From Suilimivivens sp045586385 (GTDB taxonomy: Bacteria; Bacillota; Clostridia; Lachnospirales; Lachnospiraceae): a stretch of 42,640 nucleotides of DNA. The position numbers and the translations under genes were made by a program. Below, piece by piece: positions 26,075 through 33,580 of this stretch; within the stretch, counting starts at the first letter, position 1; the number at the start of each line of letters is the position of its first letter. The stretch lies in assembly GCA_045586385.1 (NCBI GenBank), contig JAZNAE010000007.1, positions 1 to 42,640 on the forward strand. The letters are read 5' to 3'. The notes beneath the pieces were generated by a model. The model was not told the origin of the DNA. It worked only from the letters and a program-made list of their open reading frames with translations, and did not search any database.

Positions 26075-27028
26075 TTACCAAATTCCTCTCTCTCCCAGCT
26101 TTCTGGAAATCCAGTTAGCTAAAAGAAGGAAGAATACGCATATGATAGATTGGAAGAAACCTACCGCTGTGGTTAAGGAGAACTGAAGTCCCTTGATACC
26201 GTTCTTGTATACGAATGTGGAAATTACGTTTGCCACGTCCATAACCAGCTTATTCTGTAATGCGAAAGGTCTGTCAAATCCGCTTCCGAGAATGTTACCC
26301 AAACTCATAATGAGGAGTACTACGATAGTGGGCTTGATACCGGGCAAGGTAATATGCCACATTTTTCTAAAGCGTCCTGCACCATCAACCGATGCCGCTT
26401 CGTAAAGTTCAGGATTAATACCTGCAATCGCTGCCAGGTATACAATGGAGTTCCAACCGAAACTCTGCCAAACTCCAAGGAATATGTAAGTAGCCACCCA
26501 ATGTCCCGATTCATTTAAGAAAGGAACCGATTCAAATCCCATGTTGTTTATAAGCATGTTGATAAGACCGTTTGTGGGCGCAAAGAGCTGTAATGCCAAC
26601 CCATAAATGATGACCCATGAAAGGAAGTGAGGCATATACGCAATTGTCTGAACCACTCTCTTAAAGTTCTTGAACACAAGCTCATTTAATATAAGAGCAA
26701 AGATAATCGGTATCGGGAAACCGATAAACAAATCAAGCAAGTTAAGGAATAATGTATTTCTCAGCGCGTAGAGGAAATCTCTATTCTTAAATGCCTTGAT
26801 AAAATATTCAAATCCGTTATTATCTGCCCAAGGCATTTCCCATACACTCTGTACAATACTGTAATCCTTAAATGCAATCTGAATATAAACCATTGGTATG
26901 TACTTAAATATCAGAAGATATACAAGCGGCAATGCAAGTAATACATATAACTGCCAGTATCTCTTCATGTAAACACCAAAACTCTTTTTTTTCTGTACTG
27001 CCACGATGTTTGTTTTAGAAGCTTTCAC
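26075..27028 (-). CDS. Sugar ABC importer permease (LplB type), set 2
   Basis: First gene of the second importer operon, 317 aa. Six membrane helices, FKDYSIVQSVWEMPW near the N-terminus, the EAA loop ELYEAASVDGAGRFRKMWHITLP and the C-terminal SRKLGERGIW, all as in LplB. GTG start at 27028 just after GGAGGTGTAAGC. Upstream lie three LacI/CcpA-type operators (27075-27209). Confidence 0.92.
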   Translation of the reverse strand: MKASKTNIVAVQKKKSFGVYMKRYWQLYVLLALPLVYLLIFKYIPMVYIQIAFKDYSIVQSVWEMPWADNNGFEYFIKAFKNRDFLYALRNTLFLNLLDLFIGFPIPIIFALILNELVFKNFKRVVQTIAYMPHFLSWVIIYGLALQLFAPTNGLINMLINNMGFESVPFLNESGHWVATYIFLGVWQSFGWNSIVYLAAIAGINPELYEAASVDGAGRFRKMWHITLPGIKPTIVVLLIMSLGNILGSGFDRPFALQNKLVMDVANVISTFVYKNGIKGLQFSLTTAVGFFQSIICVFFLLLANWISRKLGERGIW

Positions 27029-27074
27029 GCTTACACCTCCAAAATTTCCTGTAATATGTTGTTACACTTCTTGT

Positions 27075-27089
27075 ATGTAAGCGCTTTCA
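27075..27089. promoter_or_regulatory. cre-like (CcpA/LacI-family) site before importer set 2
   Basis: ATGTAAGCGCTTTCA matches the catabolite-response consensus WTGNAANCGNWNNCW at every fixed position. It lies about 47 bp upstream of the first permease start codon, so CcpA-type carbon catabolite repression or a local LacI-type repressor is likely. Confidence 0.7.
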
Positions 27090-27179
27090 TTCCTGTTCAA
27101 AAAAAGTTCTTATCGGCAATGGATTCATTATGCCACTACTGATAAGTCTAGAAGGAGGGTCACCCTCTCTTATATCCTA
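27090..27179 (-). other. Leader region with two hairpins before importer set 2
   Basis: Between the operators are two dyads. CTTATC+GGCA (27109-27118) can pair with TGCC...GATAAG (27131-27146) with a 6-nt bulge, and GAGGGT-C-ACCCTC spans 27155-27167. If transcription starts near 27209 these would be in the 5' leader. I see no known riboswitch. Function unknown. Confidence 0.3.
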
Positions 27180-27209
27180 TGTAATCGCTTACAAATGTAA
27201 CTGCTTACA
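27180..27209. promoter_or_regulatory. Two tandem LacI-type operators
   Basis: TGTAATCGCTTACA (27180-27193) and TGTAACTGCTTACA (27196-27209) are near-palindromes repeated directly with a 16-bp period. They are related to the cre-like site at 27075-27089. A TATAAT on the minus strand (near 27214-27219) lies just upstream, so the pair would cover the transcription start of the importer operon. Confidence 0.6.
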
Positions 27210-27325
27210 ACCTATTATAATACATTTTTTTTATTTTTCCAGTCCTTTATATACCGCACTACCCATTTTCGTGATTTTCCACAAAAAAGGCAGTGCGTTA
27301 TAATTCACTTTTACTAATTCGGACT

Positions 27326-29068
27326 TTATAATCCGGCTATCACATCGAATGTACGGTCGATGTTCACCTGTCCATACCCCCACTCCCGTGATGGGTACGT
27401 ATTACCGGGATTTCTCACACCGCCACGTATCAGATAATTTTTCAGTTCCCTGCTTTCCACCCACTGTCTGTTGCCTTCCACAACCGCCCATTGCATAAAT
27501 TGTGCACAAATTCCGGAAAGAAGTGCGGCCGCCATTCCGGAACCCGTTCTTTCACCCAGTATCGTATCAATATTTACCCCCGGCGTACAAAGATCCGGCT
27601 TATGTCTGCCTTCTCTGGTAAAGCCTCTTCCCGATTCCCCGTAAAAGCTGCCATTTTCATCCTGATAATAAGTAGTGGTAATTACCTCCGTCGCATTTCC
27701 GGGTTCTGTAATCGTCGTATAGGGTGTGGGACGCAAAAAATAAGTTTCCGATTGCAGAAATGCCCTAATCGGAAGCCAGATATGAAAACTTGCTTCCTGT
27801 AAGCCGGCTTCGCCTCTAACCGCTACCTGTATGGTCCAAACCCCGGGCGTAGGATCTACAAAGCGGAAGAAGATCAGTTCTCCGCCAGACTCCTGCTCCA
27901 CCAGCACATGGTCCACCCGGATTTTTGTATCTTCATAAACAAACGAGAATTCTCTCGTTTCCCTCACCTTAAAGTCCACCCTGTCTGTCGTCTCGCCTCC
28001 GGGCGAACGGATAGAAATCGCATGGGTTGACGGAATACTCCCCCATAATTCTGCCACAAACCCTCTTTCCCCCTCGCCTACACGTATTTCTACACTCTCC
28101 ACCGTCTCCCTGAGGCCTTGCAAGGCATATCCTTCATAATGATGGGCATTGTTCCCTTCATTTCCTCCGCATACTACCACCGCCCTGCTTCTTCTGGTGG
28201 CAATGGTGTTTAAATAACCTGACAAAATAGAGTGGCCATCGTGATCTCCCATATTTGTGCCTATTCCGATACAGATAACAAGAGGTCTGACAAGAGAAAT
28301 TGCGTAGCTTTCCAAATATTTGATTGCCGTAATCACATCACTTTCCGAATAGGCTGTGACTGTATCGTCTACCATATAAAATTCCCGCAGATATGGTTTT
28401 GCCTGCCGCAGTTTCACCACTACAATATCTGCATCCGGCGCAGCCCCTAAAAACCTAAGGCCCCCGCTTAGGGCACTTCCCGCTGCCACACTTGCTATAG
28501 CCGTTCCGTGACCATCTTCATCATAGCTGGGAACAATTGCTCTGGGATTATCACTAAGCAGCGCTGCATCAATGATATCCTTTTTATACTCTGTTCCGTA
28601 CAAAAGACCGTCAGGTAATGGACCGTCATTAATATTTTGATCCCAAATTCCTAAAATTCTACTGCTGCCATCCTCTCTGCGAAACACCGCATCATCATAC
28701 CTGATACCGGTATCCAAAAAGCCAATCACTACCCCCCGTCCCGTAAGGTTAAGGGGTTCTCCCTGCACCTGCAGGATGCCACTGTTAATAAGTGGTGTAG
28801 GGTCAAAGTTTGTCTCACTGCCTGCCCCCGGCGAAATGCCGTCTCCATCCACCTGCATAAGTCCGTACAATTTAGGAATGGAGCGATAGGTAAACCGCCG
28901 TATTCCTATCGGCGTTACTTCCTCTTTGTTAATATAAGTAACTCCGATATTGGTATCTATCGGCTGGAAGACATAATCTTCCACTTCCACGTCAAGACCT
29001 TCCGGCTGACTGTAATCCGAAAGTACATCAATATAATCATTTGACGCAATCTTTTCCCGATCCGTCAT
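27326..29068 (-). CDS. Subtilisin-like serine protease (CspBC-like family)
   Basis: Peptidase S8 protein, 580 aa from the ATG at 29068 (after GGAAGGGG); an in-frame ATG at 29179 after AGGA would add 37 residues. The complete catalytic set is present: Asp in GFLDTGIRYDD, His in DEDGHGTAIAS, the oxyanion Asn in CGGNEGN and Ser in RTGSGMAAALLSG. A beta-rich domain is inserted between the Asn and Ser motifs (VESVEIRVGEG to TYFLRPTP), as in the Csp-like subtilases of Clostridia and Lachnospiraceae. No signal peptide or anchor is visible, so it may act in the cytoplasm or be processed unusually. In spore formers Csp proteases act on germination proteins; this role is not established here. Confidence 0.9.
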   Translation of the reverse strand: MTDREKIASNDYIDVLSDYSQPEGLDVEVEDYVFQPIDTNIGVTYINKEEVTPIGIRRFTYRSIPKLYGLMQVDGDGISPGAGSETNFDPTPLINSGILQVQGEPLNLTGRGVVIGFLDTGIRYDDAVFRREDGSSRILGIWDQNINDGPLPDGLLYGTEYKKDIIDAALLSDNPRAIVPSYDEDGHGTAIASVAAGSALSGGLRFLGAAPDADIVVVKLRQAKPYLREFYMVDDTVTAYSESDVITAIKYLESYAISLVRPLVICIGIGTNMGDHDGHSILSGYLNTIATRRSRAVVVCGGNEGNNAHHYEGYALQGLRETVESVEIRVGEGERGFVAELWGSIPSTHAISIRSPGGETTDRVDFKVRETREFSFVYEDTKIRVDHVLVEQESGGELIFFRFVDPTPGVWTIQVAVRGEAGLQEASFHIWLPIRAFLQSETYFLRPTPYTTITEPGNATEVITTTYYQDENGSFYGESGRGFTREGRHKPDLCTPGVNIDTILGERTGSGMAAALLSGICAQFMQWAVVEGNRQWVESRELKNYLIRGGVRNPGNTYPSREWGYGQVNIDRTFDVIAGL

Positions 29069-29179
29069 AAAATCCCCTTCCGGTTTTTGCTCTCTGTCTA
29101 TTATATGCTGATTACAACCTTGTTTGTGTCCAAAAGTACCTTTTAATGAGTTAATTCCCGTTTTTGGATTTCTATACAT

Positions 29180-29543
29180 TTTCGTCCTGCAAAAGGAAAA
29201 TGGTATAAGGAATCCGGTAATACACTTTTTTGTACCAGTTTTCTTGCAAAAATACGGTCATAATCCTTTTTTATCTGTATTTTTCTGGAACTGAATTGGT
29301 CAAATTGTTGTTCTTATACCAGTTATCCTATTATTTTACCAAAAATCCACCGTATTTCTGGAATAAAAAACACATAAATTATTTTTTAGTACCAAAAAGA
29401 AAAGGTCCTTTGACAAAATCTATGAGAATCATCTGTAAAAAAAGAAAGGAGCATCGCTCCCATAAGATGATTCCGTTTTCGGAATTACTTATTTCGCAAC
29501 ACTCCCTTTATTTTTACTAAAAGTTTTTAGCACATGTTACAAT
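29180..29543. other. AT-rich intergenic region with nested hairpins
   Basis: No gene is visible in these 364 bp. GAATCATCT (29426-29434) pairs with AGATGATTC (29465-29473) and encloses a second stem GGAGC-ATC-GCTCC (29448-29460). A TTGACA occurs at 29410-29415 without a convincing -10. The last bases (29527-29544) match a piece of the palindromic element found at 35662. The nested hairpin may be a terminator for clpX or a small RNA; undecided. Confidence 0.35.
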
Positions 29544-29544
29544 T
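29527..29544. repeat. 18-bp relic of the palindromic element
   Basis: TTAGCACATGTTACAATT is identical to 35964-35981 inside the palindromic element and to the complement of 42481-42498. The preceding AAAAGTTTT is also shared after a gap of about 10 bases in this copy. The last base lies in the clpX stop codon. Confidence 0.6.
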
Positions 29545-31100
29545 TAGCCTTCAATTAATTTTATATCGTCAGAATTTTCGTTACTGATACTACGGATATC
29601 AATAACAGGTCCGCCGGTCCCTTCAATATACTCTCTGGTGATAGTAACCTTTCCGATATTGTCATCCTTGGGAATCTCATACATGATATCCAGCATGAAT
29701 TCCTCGATGATGGCACGCAGTGCCCTGGCACCGATTTCTTTTTTCATGGCCTTCTCGGCAATCGCCTCCAAAGCACCTTCATCAAAGGAAAGCTGCACTT
29801 CGTCAAGTTCAAGAAGCTTTTGATACTGCTTTAAAATCGCGTTCTTAGGCTCTCTCAAAATCTTAATCATCATTTCCTTATCCAATGCCTTAAGTGTATA
29901 TACAATCGGAAGTCTACCTAAAAATTCCGGAATCATACCGAACTTTTTTAAGTCCTCTATAGTTACTTGGCTTAATATGTTACTTTCCTTATCAAACTTA
30001 TCTTTCAGCTCCGCATTAAAGCCAATCGACGTCTGCTTGCGGAGTCTTTGTTTAATAATCTCTTCCAAATCAGGAAATGCACCGCCACATATAAAGAGAA
30101 TATTTCTGGTGTTAATTGTCGCAAGAGGCACCATGGCATTTTTACTGTTTGCGCCAACCGGCACTTCCACTTCCGCTCCTTCCAAAAGGCGAAGCATACC
30201 TTGCTGCACACTTTCTCCGCTGACATCACGGTTGGTCGTATTTTTCTTCTTGGCAATTTTATCGATTTCATCAATAAAGATGATTCCACGTTCTGCCTTT
30301 TCCACATCGTTATCTGCTGCCGCCAAAAGTTTGGAAACAACACTTTCAATATCATCTCCGATATAGCCTGCTTCCGTAAGGGATGTCGCATCTGTAATGG
30401 CAAGCGGCACGTCAAGTAATTTGGCAAGCGTCTTAACCAGATATGTTTTACCGCAACCGGTAGGTCCGATCATGAGCATATTGGATTTTTCAATTTCAAT
30501 CTCATTCATGGTTCCCGTTGCCACCCTCTTATAATGATTGTAAACGGCAACGGATATTACTTTCTTTGCATGCTCCTGGCCGATAATATAATCATCCAGC
30601 TGTGCTTTGATTTTATGCGGCGGAGGAATGTTTTTAATATCCAAAACAGGTTCATCAGATGTCTTTTCTTTTTTCTTTTTTAATTTCTGTTTGTTTGGGA
30701 TTCCGCCCTCCCCCTGCAAATCCGAGATGTTCACAAAACGGATATTGGGAAATCCTTTATCCGACATGCTTTTGTTTAAATCACCCATAAAAGACGGGTT
30801 GTTTAACATCCCCTGATAATCAAACTGGCTGACAGTATCCATGGTTTTATGCATACAGTCATTGCAAACGCAAATGTTATTGGGGAGTTTAAACATCTTG
30901 CCGGTCTTACTTTCCGGTCTTCGGCAAATAAAGCAAACATCTTCATATTCACTTTCTCCGCCTTTTTCTTCCGCTTCCGGCTTTCCTTCTTTTATCTCCT
31001 CTACGGATAGTTCTTCTTTCGACGCTCTGTCTGCAGTTGTCTCATCTGCTTTATCGGATGTATCAAAAAGTTCTTCGTCTTTTTCATTATAATCTGACAT
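29544..31100 (-). CDS. clpX: ClpX-type AAA+ unfoldase with acidic N-terminal extension
   Basis: ATP-dependent unfoldase that feeds substrates to ClpP. At 518 aa it is about 100 longer than usual ClpX. Residues 1-50 are an acidic extension rich in Glu, Asp and Lys, then a C4 zinc finger (CFIC and CNDC), and a Lys-rich linker (LKKKKEK). The AAA+ core has GPTGCGKT (Walker A), the pore loop GYIGDD (GYVG in most ClpX), IIFIDEID (Walker B), the ClpP-docking IGF loop in TSIGFNAE, and IPEFLGRLP. All ATPase parts are intact. It follows the NlpC/P60 gene by 39 bp, with no clpP or ordinary tig beside it, so it may be a second ClpX paralog. Start after GAGGAATT. Confidence 0.9.
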   Translation of the reverse strand: MSDYNEKDEELFDTSDKADETTADRASKEELSVEEIKEGKPEAEEKGGESEYEDVCFICRRPESKTGKMFKLPNNICVCNDCMHKTMDTVSQFDYQGMLNNPSFMGDLNKSMSDKGFPNIRFVNISDLQGEGGIPNKQKLKKKKEKTSDEPVLDIKNIPPPHKIKAQLDDYIIGQEHAKKVISVAVYNHYKRVATGTMNEIEIEKSNMLMIGPTGCGKTYLVKTLAKLLDVPLAITDATSLTEAGYIGDDIESVVSKLLAAADNDVEKAERGIIFIDEIDKIAKKKNTTNRDVSGESVQQGMLRLLEGAEVEVPVGANSKNAMVPLATINTRNILFICGGAFPDLEEIIKQRLRKQTSIGFNAELKDKFDKESNILSQVTIEDLKKFGMIPEFLGRLPIVYTLKALDKEMMIKILREPKNAILKQYQKLLELDEVQLSFDEGALEAIAEKAMKKEIGARALRAIIEEFMLDIMYEIPKDDNIGKVTITREYIEGTGGPVIDIRSISNENSDDIKLIEG

Positions 31101-31139
31101 AATTCCTCACATTCTGCCTTCCGTCCGGCTTATAAATAT

Positions 31140-32372
31140 TTATACAATTCTTCTCACCGCCAATATTTCACGGTAAGTTGCTCTCGATATTTTAATACCT
31201 GTTTTTGCAGTGCTGGCATGCACAATCTGTCCATTACCGATATAAAGCCCCACATGTCCCGCATAGCAGATAATATCTCCGGGCTGTGCCTCCGAATAAG
31301 ATACACCGGTTCCGGCAGTCCTCTGCGCATAGGAGGTTCTTGGAATAGAATATCCAAAATCCTTATAAATACGCCATGTAAATCCGGAACAATCTGCTCC
31401 CTGGGTAAGGCTGGTTCCTCCCGTCACATAAGGATTTCCAACAAACTGACACGCATAACTTGCCACCTGCTGACCCGTGCTTCCGCTTCCTGAATAACTG
31501 GCCGCGGAATTATAACTGCCGGAAGATGTTTTCTTAGAAGCCTCTTCCTGTGCTTTCTTTGCCTCGTCAATCTGTGACTGCTTTTGACTTGCTGCCGCTT
31601 CCAGTCGCCTGATTTCCGCATTCTGCTTTTCTACATTTGCTTTATATACTGCAGCTTCCTGCTTTGCCTTGGCAAGAAGCAGTTCATAATCCTCATAAGC
31701 AGCCTGTTTCTCTGCGAGCATGGTTTCTAAATTTGCTTTCTCTTCTTCCAATTCATGCTGCTGGGCTTCCAGTTCTGATTTTTCTTCTTCCAACTGCTCT
31801 TTGATTGTCTGCGTTTCTTCTCTGGCAAGCTGATATTCCTCCAGCATGTCCCGATCATATTTTTCTATTTTTTCAATGTATTCTGCCTTATTCACCATAT
31901 CGCTGAAACTCTGGCTTTCTAACAGCAACTGCAAATAAGTAGAATCACCTTTTTCATACAAAAACTTAATACGCAGCTTCATAGCTTCATATTGTGCCTG
32001 CTCCGTTGCCAACGCGGCTTCATATTCGACCGTAGTTTCTTCTATTTGTGTTTCTTTTTCTTCAATATCTTCTTCAATCAGTGTAACACTTGCGATTGTT
32101 TCTACCAAAGCGGCGTCTGTCTCTTCTATTTCTTCCGCTACAACATCAGCCTCATCCTGCATGGTATCGATTTCACCGGTTATGCTGTTTAGTTTCTCCT
32201 GCTGCTCACTCTGCTTATTCTTCGCTTCTTCTTTTTGCTTTTCTAATTCTTTCTTTTCTTTTTCTAAATCAGAAATAGTGGTAGCACGCACCGGTTCTAC
32301 CACTAAAATCATCATAATCAATGACATACATATTGCGAATACATGAATCCATCTTTTTCTTCTCATATGCAT
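31140..32372 (-). CDS. Secreted NlpC/P60 peptidoglycan endopeptidase with coiled coil
   Basis: Cell-wall hydrolase of the PcsB/CwlO layout. From the ATG at 32372 (410 aa) it has a basic start and signal peptide (HVFAICMSLIMMILVVEPVRA), a long Glu/Lys/Gln-rich coiled coil (about residues 30-270), a Ser/Gly linker (SGSYNSAASYSGSGS) and a C-terminal NlpC/P60 domain. The catalytic Cys is in GADCSGFTWRIY and the His in GHVGLYIG; QIVHAS completes the family pattern. PcsB/CwlO proteins are usually activated at the septum or sidewall by FtsEX-type complexes; no such partner is encoded here. It lies 22 bp after the FKBP lipoprotein gene, so expression is probably shared. Confidence 0.9.
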   Translation of the reverse strand: MHMRRKRWIHVFAICMSLIMMILVVEPVRATTISDLEKEKKELEKQKEEAKNKQSEQQEKLNSITGEIDTMQDEADVVAEEIEETDAALVETIASVTLIEEDIEEKETQIEETTVEYEAALATEQAQYEAMKLRIKFLYEKGDSTYLQLLLESQSFSDMVNKAEYIEKIEKYDRDMLEEYQLAREETQTIKEQLEEEKSELEAQQHELEEEKANLETMLAEKQAAYEDYELLLAKAKQEAAVYKANVEKQNAEIRRLEAAASQKQSQIDEAKKAQEEASKKTSSGSYNSAASYSGSGSTGQQVASYACQFVGNPYVTGGTSLTQGADCSGFTWRIYKDFGYSIPRTSYAQRTAGTGVSYSEAQPGDIICYAGHVGLYIGNGQIVHASTAKTGIKISRATYREILAVRRIV

Positions 32373-32394
32373 TTGCCCGTTTAAAAATAATTGA

Positions 32395-33474
32395 CTATTC
32401 TGCCACTGCCACTCCTGTGTTTTCACGCAAAAAATCAAGTACTCTTTCCATCATCAGATATTCTCTGTATGCTTCCACATCAATCACTTCTTTATATGCA
32501 TCTACAGTTTCATAACTAGATGCCATAGCTTCTTCAGCAATGGTTGTCTCTAATTCTTCATCGGAAACGGTGAGGCCTTCCTTTTCCGCAATCACCTGAA
32601 TTACAAAATACTGTTTTGCCATCTCAACGGCCAGATTGGTCAGTGTTGTATCATAAGTTTCTGCCGTACCACCGTAAACAGCCGCCACATAATCGGGAAG
32701 ACTCATTCCGTACATAGATGCATAGTTTCCCACATTGTTCATCAAACCGTTTTTCAGTCTGGTCACCATAGCTTCCGGTATGTCCTTTTTAAATTCAGCA
32801 GTCTGCATAATCTGATCTAAAGCCATTGCTTCTTTTTCCTCTTCATATGCAAGCTGTTTTTCTTCCAAAATAGTGTCTTCTATATACTGGCGGAACTCTT
32901 CTACCGTAGAACACTCTTCCACCCCGAGTCCTGCTACAAATTCATCGGTAAGCTCCGGCAATTCAAGTACACTGATGCTGTTAACAGTAACTGTGAAAAT
33001 TGCAGGTTTGCCGGACATGTCCGGATTGTTCAGATAAGGATCGGGAAATGTCACTTCCACATCTCTTGTCTCTCCGATTTCCATACCAATCATCCCCTCT
33101 TCAAATCCGGGAATAAACTGACCGGAACCGATTGTCAAATCATACCCCTGTGCAGTACCGCCTTCAAAGGCAACACCATCCATTTTTCCTTCATAATCAA
33201 TGTTTGTGATATCACCTTCCATAACCGCACGGTCTGTCACTTCCACGGATGTGGCTCTTCCTTCCAGAATATATTGTATGGAATATTCCACTTCATCTTC
33301 CGTTACTGCAGGTTCTTCACTGGTCATCTGAACGGTAAGCCCCTTATATTCTCCTACCGCAACATATTTATCTGCCTTTACATCTTTTAAATACTGTGCC
33401 TGTGCGTCATTACTTCCGCATGCACAAAGCAGCATAACGGATGAAAGTCCTAAGGCTAATAATCTCTTTTTCAT
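32395..33474 (-). CDS. Trigger-factor-like FKBP peptidyl-prolyl isomerase lipoprotein
   Basis: Extracellular folding factor, 359 aa. The signal peptide MKKRLLALGLSSVMLL ends in a lipobox with Cys19 (LCAC). An FKBP domain follows (about 85-170: DITNIDYEGKMDGVAFEGG, SGQFIPGFEEGMIGMEIGE), then a helical C-terminal region resembling the chaperone arms of trigger factor (LPELTDEFVAGLGVEECSTVEEFRQYIEDTI). The N-terminal ribosome-binding tail of trigger factor is missing and replaced by the lipoprotein anchor, so it should act outside the membrane like PrsA. Start after GAGGAGA. Followed by the NlpC/P60 gene, a plausible client. Confidence 0.9.
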   Translation of the reverse strand: MKKRLLALGLSSVMLLCACGSNDAQAQYLKDVKADKYVAVGEYKGLTVQMTSEEPAVTEDEVEYSIQYILEGRATSVEVTDRAVMEGDITNIDYEGKMDGVAFEGGTAQGYDLTIGSGQFIPGFEEGMIGMEIGETRDVEVTFPDPYLNNPDMSGKPAIFTVTVNSISVLELPELTDEFVAGLGVEECSTVEEFRQYIEDTILEEKQLAYEEEKEAMALDQIMQTAEFKKDIPEAMVTRLKNGLMNNVGNYASMYGMSLPDYVAAVYGGTAETYDTTLTNLAVEMAKQYFVIQVIAEKEGLTVSDEELETTIAEEAMASSYETVDAYKEVIDVEAYREYLMMERVLDFLRENTGVAVAE

Positions 33475-33580
33475 AATAAAAATCTCCTCGTTTATTTATA
33501 ATAATCATTTTCATTCCTTTATCTTTATACCACAAAAACGGCTTTTGGAAAAGCACTTCCTTTAAAATCGGCAATGCATA

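Noticed and set aside
27110..27117. GCCGATAA on the minus strand, possible sigma-28 -10
   Set aside because: The position 15 bp upstream is not TAAA-like, so only half of the promoter is present; it is part of a hairpin arm instead.
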